Shown here: positions 55,825 to 64,000 of the stretch, one piece after another
Layout: the number at the start of each line of letters is the position of its first letter
Numbering within the stretch: the stretch's first letter is position 1
From: Notolepis coatsorum
Lineage: Eukaryota > Chordata > Actinopteri > Aulopiformes > Paralepididae
Reading direction: 5' to 3'
Assembly: GCA_963971535.1 (NCBI GenBank)
Contig: OZ020594.1
Coordinates: 115,541,127 to 115,605,126, forward strand
Length of the DNA: 64,000 nt
Notes under the pieces: generated by a model
Databases searched by the model: none
What the model was told of the DNA's origin: nothing
The model's input: only the letters and a program-made list of their open reading frames with translations
Made by a program: the position numbers and the translations under genes

Positions 55825-56296
55825 CTTCCTTGAAGAGGGATGGGAGAGACAAAGAAAGAGGGGAGAGAACAGTAAGAGGGAGAGAAGAATAGAACAGCGG
55901 CCTTCCCCGCCAACATTATTACCAAATCCAACACATTAAAATGACATCCACACAGAGATCCATAATAAAATGGCATACTTAAAACGACCCAGACTCAAAA
56001 CCTAAAAAGAGTAAAAAAGAAAAAACAACACAAAATCTACACCCCAAAAATTTAAATAACGTAAAATAAGGAGCAAATAGGGAGAGAGAATGAAGCGGAG
56101 TGTCGTGTGTGATGTGCGCGCAGTCAGCCCGTGCGTGTATCAGAGTCCGTGTGTTCATGTGTCAGTGTACGTGTGTGCGTGTCAGAGTGTGTGTGTGTAT
56201 GCGTGCCTGTGTTTGTAATAGGTTGTGTACGCGTGCAGACAACGTGTGTGTGAGTATTTATGGATTAAGACCTCTGAGTGCCCCGCTGTGCCAGTG

Positions 56297-56370
56297 AGAG
56301 AGAGAGAGAGAGAGGGAGAGAGAGGGAGAGAGAGAGAGGGAGAGAGAGGGAGAGAGAGGGAGAGAGAGGG
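56297..56370. repeat. (GA)n tract with GGGA variants
   Basis: GAGAGAGAGGGAGAGAGAGG repeats followed by a G-run of 12. The minus-strand SLSLPLSPSLSL frame is a by-product. Confidence 0.95.
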
Positions 56371-56669
56371 GGGGGGGGGGTGAAACCAGGACTCTGCAAG
56401 TATCCAAAGATTCATTTAAACTCGTGTAATTCTGCAGTCCAACAAGTCGAAAGTACTAATCTCTTTGGAGTGAAGCTGGACAGCACTCTGTCTTAATCTC
56501 AGTATTTTAATTATCGTCTTTATCTTTCTTAAAAATGGGAAGAGCAATCGGTATTCCCAGGAGACGTACTCATTGTCAGATAGAAGCGGTGACCTCTGTA
56601 AACTCCAGGTTGCCCCGAACTGGGCAGCACGGTTAGTACTGTACATGGGCTACTATAAAGCATACAAAA

Positions 56670-56815
56670 TATGTGGGAGACCCTGATGGGAACAAGACAA
56701 ACGCCCTTCTCAGGTCTGCATCCCCCCAACAATTGTACGTATTGAGCCGCACTGTATCGTACCCATTCCGCAATCCGTCAAATAAAGTTTTCATTCACTC
56801 ATCCATTCATTGGTC
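56670..56815 (+). mobile_element. LINE 3' tail inserted in the LTR element
   Basis: GAGACCCTGATGGGAACAAG, CTTCTCAGGTCTGCATCCCC, AACAATTGTACGTATTGAGC and a TCATTCACTCATCCATTCAT tail; same family as 15566-15705. Confidence 0.8.
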
Positions 56816-59582
56816 CACTTTTGTACTTCCGCCACCGTGCACGCACGTAATTTCATTCAACCCGATCTCACCATCATGCAATATGTGTCTGGTACCATCT
56901 CTAAAAAACAAAGAATCGCAATAATAATTACTGTTCCTGGTGGACCCCAGGAAGACTAATAAAAATCAAATAATGGGTCAAATTCCTATAATTATGATTC
57001 ACGGTCGCTCACTAATTCGCCGTTATATAGATAGCGAAACGCATGCTTTGTCTCGCATCGGAGCGTGGCGGCGCTGCAAGCACAAACCAAAACTTCACCT
57101 ATTTATCAAATGAAAAAACAAAACACCTCTGGTCCTCTTAATTTATAATAATCGCAGCATCCTTATCCCAATCCCAGTAACATAACGTTCTATGATTAGT
57201 GCAGTGACCGCTTGTCAATGTCACACACCCCCCATCCTGACAACGCGCCCGGCGCATATCGTTCCTCCCCGGGCCGGGTAATAAGACGTGGATGTCGGCT
57301 GAACCGAACGCAAGGGGCCCACATCGTCCGGGAGAAAACAACAGCCCGCAGTGGCCCTCTGTTGCCCCCGGCGCCGGCAGGAACATGCCTCGATCGAGCG
57401 CACGTTGCCCCAATAAAATAGGCGGCGCGTCCCAGTATTGTATGCTCTATATTCCAACATGTGCGTCTACATCAATGCAGTCCTGTGTGAATTATGTGCG
57501 TGGTCCTGCAACATTACACATCTACTATGTACCGCAAGCGGCACTAACAGTCCCCGCGCCTCGGACCAAAGAAATAATAATAATAAAAACAACAACATGA
57601 TGATTATGATGAATTGAAAACGGGGGACCCTGATGCAAACAAGACGAAAGTCCTACTCCCCCCTTTGTATGTCACGCAGTCCGCACACCGTGCGTGTAAC
57701 TATAATTATGTAATAACATATAATGCAGGACCTCTTTAGGGGGTCTTTAATCGGCATGCAACGAACTGGACCATGAGTCCGGAATTAAAGCTATTTTCAT
57801 GTCTTTCGTATATATTTTATTCCATGGAAGGTTACGTTTGTCGGAGCCAAACGAATGAACGATGAAAATGATATCTGTATCATACTTTATGGTCATCGCG
57901 CCTTGCGTTTATCAATAATACGTTTATTCATGCATATGTAATACGTGAAAACCCTGATTTAGGACGCAGCGGCTGGGAGCAAAAAACGCCCTCAGACACT
58001 CGCAGGTTTGCATTGAAAGCGAATAGCTGTAAATGCATAGGCCATATGTGTCCTCATAGATTTCCAGTTCCAGTGTTCCATTGTCCATTTTGCATGTATA
58101 ACCAGCTATTATATATTTAATCAGAATATTAGAATTCATTATAGAATGATGATCAGTGCGGCTGTACCCCACAATATGGTTAATCCGCATTAGAAAAGAT
58201 AAAGCTTGCTGGTTCAACAGCATCTATAAGTGTGGTAATAACGCAGATATTGAGTGTATAATATTTCTGTGAATATGCGCGTGGTGCACGCCTCTGTATC
58301 CAACCAAAATTAAAACGATTGCTTCCAGCCCACGAGTCGCGCGTCCGTGGTGGCTGGTGGGCCAGCAGTGCGCATGGCGGTGTTCAGAGTGGTCGCGACG
58401 AGAAGTCAGGTACCCACGCCTCCTATATAGCACAATACAATAATATAATACCCGCTCCTACAACTGCTTATATAGCATAACATAATAATATAATATAACA
58501 TAACACCGCCTATCGTTAATGAACTAGATACATCCATCTAATCGTCAACGCATAGTCTGAAACTGCAATGCGAAGAGGGTTCAATCGTTTCTGGTTCCAC
58601 AGACCTGCTCCCTCGCGCGGCCGCTGCGAAGGTTCAAAAGTCTGCTGAACCAGTACCCCTCCTCGCAGAGCAGGACATGGCCCCCCTACCACCAGTACAC
58701 TAATTTCAATATAATATACCATTCTCTACTACACAACACTCAGAATATAAGAATTCAACATTAAAATACGGGAATAAAATATCGGTATAACATAACTCAT
58801 ACGCTAACCACATTCATGGGTTCTTCGTAACTGACTAAGCTTATTCCTGGCCAGGATTGCAGCTGGCTGACGCAATCAAGAGACTAAATCAGGACAAATT
58901 AAGGCTGATCAACCATTAACCGTAAACTGTTCGTAATTCCCATGCACTTCAGCCCTACACAATCCCATGGTTTGTCCACTCAACCACTCCGGCCATACTC
59001 AAGCCCCTGTACACTGTGGCTCTAACTTAAACAAACAACCCTAACTTAAATAAAATGGGTCATTCTAACCTATGACAGTACTTATTGCCTTTCAGAGAAG
59101 GACTTATCATTCAACACAAACAACAACAGCAGAGGGGGGAAAAAAGGACAGAATATAAAACACACTGCTTTTCATCGAGCACATCCACACACAATCAAAC
59201 CCTCATTGCTCCAACCTAAACAAACAACCCTAACTTAAATAAATGGGTTGGTTCCAACCTAGTGTAGGAGAAAAAAAAAAAAAAGAGAGAGAGAGTGGTG
59301 AGTGGGAAAAAAATTAAATAAAAAAAGTTCTAGTTATAAATTGCACCTTGCAAATATCCATTTCAACAACACAATTCAATGGGTTTTACTTTTATTTTTA
59401 GCCACCTATTTACAAGACAATAATTGAGAATGCATCCACTCATAACGGCTGTTTTAACTATGCAGATTTCGACTTTTGCGTAACAGGCTTATCTTGCTTA
59501 CCTTTTTTGAAATGGATCCTCTGAGAGTGGATGTTCAGTCAATATTGCCCGTAAATAGCTAGGTCGGTAAGTCTGATTGAAT

Positions 59583-59602
59583 GCCCACCAGGAACGCCAA
59601 AT
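59583..59602 (-). promoter_or_regulatory. Primer binding site of the LTR element (tRNA-Asn-like)
   Basis: On the minus strand, three bases after the LTR end, TGGCGTTCCTGGTGGGC matches the complement of the tRNA-Asn 3' end (GCCCACC(C)AGGGACG plus CCA) except for one substitution and one missing base. Confidence 0.65.
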
Positions 59603-60427
59603 TGTCACGTTTTAGATTCAAACGTGAAAGTTGTATACTATACTTAGAAATATAAGAGATGAAACACTTTTGAAGGTATTTATTATAAACAGTTTAACAT
59701 AACAGCAAATTAGCAAGGTACAATTGAAATCTAGCGATTGTTACAACCGGCCGGTTGAGTATATTTAAAGGAAAGTATAAAAGTCAAGTCATTGTGTCAG
59801 TCCAGCATGTTTCCTCCGTTCCAGTCTGTGTCCAGTCCAAGTCAAAGCAGAAGAAGTCGAAGTGAAGTGAAGTCAAAAAAGTCCCCCCTTCCCTGTGGGG
59901 GTGATCTTTTATTAGCGATCCCATAGTCCAGTGTGTATGTGGTCTCAGTCCTGCGTGCACGTTGTGTGTCTGTGTGTATTGCTCAGCCTGTATGTCCGGC
60001 GTGCATGAGTGCATGTAGCGCGCGTTTACGTGTAAGTAGGTGCATGTGTGTATCTAGGATAACGATCTGTGATTTAATAGCGACTGGACTTCGTGACCAC
60101 TGAATGACCCAGTCGTATTTCATTCGGCTTGTGGCATCCTGTTGAATTTATGTGATCGGCTAATCTGGTGGGTGAGCAAGGGTGTGTATGTGTGTGTGTA
60201 GGTTTGTGTGTGTGTGTGTAGGTTTGTGTGTGTGTGTGTGTGTGGGTTCGTGTGTGTGTGTGCTTGTGTGAGAGGAACGGTACCATGTACCAGGGGTCAG
60301 CCTGCAGGTCACTGATCTGTGAGTGGCCCTCTTGTCTGAGAGAGAGACGTAAACCAGCTTTATATAGTGTAGTGATGGGAGAATGTCTCCGCTTATAAAA
60401 TTACATGATACGTGTCATATTTCATCA
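59603..60427 (-). repeat. 5' LTR of the non-autonomous LTR element
   Basis: 825 bases. On the minus strand a TATA box lies in CACTATATAAAGCTGG (about 60355-60370). The polyadenylation signal is in GCTAATAAAAGATCACC (about 59902-59918). This implies U3 of about 70 bases, a long R of about 440 with CA repeats, and U5 of about 300. The sequence is identical in the stretches compared to the split LTR at left. Confidence 0.92.
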
Positions 60428-60479
60428 ACGCCCAGGAACCCGAAGAGGAGTGGGTCTCAGGCAGCCAGAAGATGCAGAG

Positions 60480-61302
60480 TGTAGGGGTCTTGAGGGTGTG
60501 TAGTTAGAAGATGCAGAGTGTAGGGATCTTGAGGGTGTGTATAGTTAGAAGATGCAGAGCGTAGGGGTCTTGAGGGTGTGTAGTTAGAAGATGCAGAGTG
60601 TAGGGGTCTTGAGGGTGTGTAGTTAGAAGATGCAGAGTGTAGGGGTCTTGAGGGTGTGTAGTTAGAAGATGCAGAGTGTATGGGTCTTGAGGGTGTGTAG
60701 TTAGAAGATGCAGAGCGTAGGGATCTTCAAGATTCAAGATTCAAGATTGTTTATTGTCATATGCACAGTTAAAACGACAGTATGCCATACAATGACAATC
60801 TTACTTTGCTAGTCCACCCTTCACAAAAAAATCACACAGTACTTAACTTAAACATATTTAAATACAAGCGAGTGCTAGAAAATAAGATATAATAAAAATA
60901 GATACAACATATATATACAATACAACAAGGCACAGTGAGTTACAATTGCACGTTCCATGGAGGTGACAGTGGGTCATAGCAGCAGTTAAAAGTGTCTTTA
61001 GTGATTCATAGTTCATAGTAGAAGGTGTGTGTGGAGGGGGGGGGGCTAGGCATTCAAGAGTCTGATGGCCTCAAGATGGCCACATCTTGAGGGTGTGTAG
61101 TTAGAAGATGCAGAGTGTATGGGTCTTGAGGGTGTGTAGTTAGAAAATGCAGAGTGTAGGGGTCTTGAGGGTGTGTAGTTAGAAGATGCAGAGTGTAGGG
61201 GTCTTGAGGGTGTGTAGTTAGAAGATGCAGAGTGTAGGGGTCTTGAGGGTGTGTAGTTAGAAGATGCAGAGTGTAGGGGTCTTGAGGGTGTGTAGTTAGA
61301 GA
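60480..61302. repeat. Minisatellite with 39 bp unit, split by a LINE
   Basis: The unit contains GGGTGTGTAGTTAGAAGATG and CAGAGTGTAGGGGTCTTG. About six and a half units lie at 60480-60726 and about six at 61086-61302. The His/Thr/Pro-rich minus-strand frames are by-products. Confidence 0.95.
60727..61085 (-). mobile_element. LINE 3' end inserted in the 39 bp minisatellite
   Basis: On the minus strand the last codons AIRLLNA (about 61047-61067) are followed by a 3' UTR ending CATATGACAATAAACAATCT and a (TTGAATC)n tail at 60727-60745. The array unit resumes on the far side (CATCTTGAGGG), with ATCTT at both junctions. Confidence 0.85.
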
Positions 61303-62230
61303 CCATTGAATGGAGGTAGGAGGGTTTACTCTCAATGTACTGTAGCGTTAGCATATAGTTTCTAGAATCATTAGTCAACTCCTCACACTCCCAGCCTTCT
61401 GCTGGGTAATTCCATTAACCCTTTCACTACCACACTACCAAAGAGTTAACCCTTTCACAGCCACAATACAGAAGGCTAACCCTTAACCTGTTAACCTGAA
61501 AGGTTAACCTGTAGTGTGGTAGTGAAAGGGTTAAAGTTAAGCACCAATATTTACCGTGGGCCAACATAACCAACATAATCACCACCACTAAATGTCAGAT
61601 CGACTAAACAAATATCTTCTTCCAAAGATAAAGTCTTCTTCTACAGCTGTTATAAGAAATACATGTATATCTTTGTAAAGAGAATAGGCCATGGCCAGGG
61701 GAATATTTGTAAAGAGAATGTCCAGTACGCCTACTTGATTTTCTGGGAGAATTTGCAGTGTGTATTGTCACCCACTAGATGGCGGTGTTTAACAAAACAA
61801 GAATACGGGGCATCCGTTCTGCCACTCTGATTTACAGTAAATAGGACATATCTGGCCACATCTGGCTTGAAAAAAACCAGGTCCTTCAAGTCGAGGCCTT
61901 TATTGTTTCTAAGCAATATTATAAGAATGCTGCAGTATTCTGAGGTTACAGATTAAATAGATTTTCCTTAAATGGATTTTCTAGATGATGCAGAGCTGTT
62001 CCTGGTTAGACACCAGCAGGGAGTTGTAGGCAGGCAGAGCTTGTGTTCCGCTTTTGTTGTTTAAATGTAGGCCCACAGATTTTAGAGCATTTTCTGGGCA
62101 ATTCATTAGAATGACAATGCGATGTAAATGTATTTTCTGCCAGATTAGATTACATTAGATTAGATTCAAATGTATTATCATTATACAGCACGGTAGGCCT
62201 ACAGTACAACAAAAAGTTTGGCATCCAACC
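61303..62230. other. Non-genic sequence
   Basis: A short inverted repeat near 61413-61535 (TTAACCCTTTCACTACCACA against GTAGTGTGGTAGTGAAAGGG and TTAA) is the only structure seen; the frame at 61731-61916 has no motif. Confidence 0.4.
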
Positions 62231-62342
62231 AGAGTGCAAATGTAACAGTAAAGTGTATGAATGAATAATGGACTCTGTGAAGCGCTCTGGGTCTCATGAA
62301 GAGCGCTATATAAATCCAAGTCATTATTATTATTATTATTAG
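62231..62342 (+). mobile_element. LINE 3' end with (TTA)n tail
   Basis: GTGAAGCGCTCTGGGTCTCA, TGAAGAGCGCTATATAAATC and CAAGTCATTATTATTATT are the familiar 3' end of fish CR1/I-like LINEs (GCGCT...AGCGC stem, ATATAAAT, ATT tail). AACCAGAGTGCAAATGTAAC upstream matches 13300. Confidence 0.75.
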
Positions 62343-62693
62343 TAAAGTGCAATAGTAATATACACTGTACAGGTGATTAAACTGGGTATAAAATATATAA
62401 GGTAGTACTACTGTATAATAGTGCTAATCAGAGTTGTAGTATTAATATGTACATTGATACAGATATAAACACACTATGTTAGTAGTCATACTGGCCAGCA
62501 GAAAAACTAGTAGGAGTAGGTAAGGGATATGTACAGATATAGATATAGTATATACAGGTATGTAAAAAGGATTATATGCAGGTATATACAGACATATGTG
62601 GATAAATATATATACAGTAAATATAAATATATGTATACAGCATTTGTGTACATGCTATCATAGAGTTACAGTATATGGCTTATATGTAGGCAG

Positions 62694-62830
62694 GGCCGCC
62701 TCAAGGGGTGTGCGAGCAGTGCGGTCGCACAGGGCCTCGCGGGAAGGGGGGCCTCGCACAATTTTTTTTTTTTTTTTTTTTTCTTTTTTTTTGATGCCCC
62801 CCTTCCCGCGAGGCCCTTTTTCATCACAGA
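62694..62830. repeat. Hairpin repeat: GGGCCTCGCGGGAAGGGG inverted around a T-run
   Basis: GGGCCTCGCGGGAAGGGGGG (about 62731-62750) pairs with CCCCCCTTCCCGCGAGGCCC (about 62797-62816) around a 30 base T-rich loop. CAGGGCCGCC at 62692 is a common start of fish hAT-like or SINE-like repeats. Confidence 0.75.
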
Positions 62831-62842
62831 CCTAAAATCTAG

Positions 62843-63304
62843 TTTTGCTTATATGCTTATATATTTCACATTAGACACGTTTGTAGAATGTTCCTGGCTC
62901 TGCGGCTCTGCAGACATACTCACTATTGGAGCTCTGGGGCTCTGCACATACTATTGGTTTCAACTAAGGGAGGGGTTACATCATGTGTACGCCGGCGTGC
63001 GTCAGCTGCGTTTGACTATTTCGCGCGTGCAGCTTTGGAGGTTATGCTTAGTTATGCCAGGCAAAACGAAGAGGGCGGTCATTCGGCAGATGGACTGAAG
63101 ATGAAAGTTGTTGCATGTTAGACAGTTCAGTCAGGCTAGCCATCCCGGCTAAAGGCAGGGACAGCTAGTTAGCTTTAGCTACGTTATAATATTGAGTGCT
63201 AACGTCGGGATAGCCATGATGATGTCGGCTAGTAGCTAGCTTAGCTAAAGGCTAACTAGCGTTAGCTAACCTAGAGAGAGCGCGTGCAGCATTGTTATGC
63301 CAAG
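62843..63304. other. Sequence with a partial duplicate of the candidate exon
   Basis: CGCGCGTGCAGC, TTATGCCAGGCAAAACGAAG and GGCGGTCATTCGGCAGATGG (63020-63095) recur in altered form at 63280-63332. GTTAGCTAGC-type words are dense. No confirmed gene. Confidence 0.35.
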
Positions 63305-63378
63305 ATGAAGAGGACGGTCGTTCGGCAGATGAACTTCGTCAACTCCACGCGGTTGTCTCCATCCTCTTGGACGTTTGG
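63305..63378 (+). CDS. Candidate first exon (short basic N-terminus)
   Basis: ATG AAG AGG ACG GTC ... reads MKRTVVRQMNFVNSTRLSPS SWTF and then meets a strong donor, TTTG|GTGAGTTTTT, at 63378-63388. The similar upstream copy reads MPGKTKRAVIRQMD then stop. The start of a host gene or of a transposase is possible; no downstream exon is recognised before the window ends. Confidence 0.3.
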
Positions 63379-63388
63379 TGAGTTTTTA

Positions 63389-64000
63389 ATGCACTTTATT
63401 CTATTCCCGCCGTGGATCTCTCTCTCTCTCTCTCTCTCTCGGGAGCCAAACGGGCCGGCTAGGTAGTAGCTAACGGTGTGTGGCCTGGTGTCAGCACCTG
63501 GTGCGAGGGAGGTGAGCTTGGTGTTTCATTATGAGAATATCGCCATGCTCAAGTCGGCTATAGTCCGCGAGGGACTTGTTGCCGGCACCGCTATGGTAAA
63601 CACCACTCTGTAGTGGGACGTGTATTGCCTTATTTTTCCCTTCTCTCTTCGTATGAGAAGAGGAAAACACAGCGGCTGTCTGAAGTGTTGGCCTGTATTG
63701 CTTTTCTCACGTTGTACAGTTTTTCAGTGGTAGCCGCATAGCTTGCTTCTGCGTTAGCTAGTGGTTAGCGATAGCCGGGTTGAGCTAACTGTTAGCCAGT
63801 TAGCTGTTTAGCTACGACGTTAGCTGCTCGTTTTCGCTCGGCTGGGAACGTTAGCTTGATGCTATCAGTTAGCCTAGAGTTAGCTGTTAGCTTGTGCTAC
63901 GACCATTGACATTAGCCGTGAGAATAGCAGGCCCTGGCACTCTGACTACGACATCATCTTTGACAGAAGATGTAGTCGGGCCTGCACCATGACAAGGCTC
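63389..64000. other. Non-genic, dense in GTTAGCT words
   Basis: TTAGCTAGTGGTTAGCGATAG-type motifs repeat without a fixed period. A (CT)n run is at 63419-63440. A short stem, GACTACGACATC against GATGTAGTC, lies near 63944-63977. Confidence 0.4.

Larger units (their letters stand above)
55825..59582 (-). other. LTR element internal region, 5' part
   Basis: Long leader of about 3.8 kb between the primer site and the gag-like frame. It includes a (GT)n-like stretch (56110-56250), a (GA)n tract (56297-56370), an inserted LINE tail (56670-56815) and part of another (57625-57660). Two blocks with ACAACCCTAACTTAAATAAA (59035 and 59223) form a direct repeat. Minus-strand frames 57924-58223 and 58516-58722 carry no known motif. 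Confidence 0.5.
46004..60431 (-). mobile_element. Non-autonomous LTR retrotransposon (gag-like only)
   Basis: 825 bp LTRs (46008-52634 without the L1; 59603-60427) begin TGATGAAATATGAC and end AACGTGACA on the minus strand. ACGC is repeated at 46004-46007 and 60428-60431. The primer site beside the right LTR (TGGCGTTCCTGGTGGGC, minus strand, 59599-59583) fits tRNA-Asn with small differences. The internal region is about 7 kb with one gag-like frame and no protease, RT or integrase motifs in any frame I could read. Apparently identical LTRs indicate a young insertion. It would depend on proteins from an autonomous relative. Confidence 0.85.

Overview
This is a vertebrate, almost certainly ray-finned (teleost) fish, genomic window. 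The evidence is its make-up: L2-, CR1/Rex-like and L1 retrotransposons, a Mag-lineage Ty3/gypsy element, DIRS-like elements, hAT pieces, (GT)n, (TCTA)n and (GAAT)n microsatellites and several minisatellites. No complete host gene is visible. The only host-like coding signal with splice sites is a three-exon fragment at 43128-43860 (minus strand), plus a weak first-exon candidate at 63305-63378. Nearly everything else is transposon, nested several layers deep. Bacterial features (operons, ribosome binding sites, CRISPR arrays) are absent.

Layout. 1-5.1 kb: LINE fragments and unassigned sequence. 5.1-11.7 kb: an L2 LINE split by a 5.5 kb DIRS-like element (copy 1, plus strand). 11.7-21.4 kb: old LINE pieces, a tRNA-type SINE, four minisatellites and a 252 bp near-perfect palindrome. 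21.5-27.0 kb: a second copy of the same DIRS-like family (copy 2, minus strand), next to a hAT transposase remnant. 27.3-36.0 kb: a complete but dead Mag-like Ty3/gypsy element with 151 bp LTRs and CTCTT target duplications; it carries a solo LTR in gag and an L2 in reverse transcriptase, and that L2 is itself split by a hAT MITE. 36.6-41.1 kb: two head-to-head copies of a short retroposon flanking a 2.1 kb gypsy-type LTR. 41-46 kb: LINE and hAT pieces, the three-exon zinc-finger fragment with a 52 bp array over its first exon, and a 24 bp minisatellite of about 1.3 kb. 46.0-60.4 kb: a non-autonomous LTR retrotransposon (minus strand, 825 bp LTRs, gag-like zinc knuckle, no pol), with a full-length, open L1 inserted in its 3' LTR. 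60.5-64 kb: a 39 bp minisatellite split by a LINE, other LINE tails and a hairpin repeat.

The most unusual system is the DIRS-like family. Both copies have inverted terminal repeats. Each has an internal complementary region that exactly repeats the 5' end (39 and 41 bases). Each has a GTT at its edge and a gag-like ORF of about 557 codons, intact in copy 2. After gag comes about 3.3 kb with no reverse transcriptase, RNase H, methyltransferase or tyrosine recombinase, and both copies carry a 5S rRNA-derived sequence there. Copy 2 also carries a tRNA-Leu(CAA)-derived sequence with its intron. This looks like a gag-only, 5S-bearing non-autonomous DIRS, analogous in idea to the plant Cassandra elements (5S in an LTR retrotransposon).

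The second point of interest is the L1. It has ORF1 and ORF2 open from end to end, a 14 bp target duplication and a TTTT|A target, and it sits in an LTR that otherwise appears identical to its partner. This means recent LTR-element insertion followed by even more recent L1 insertion.
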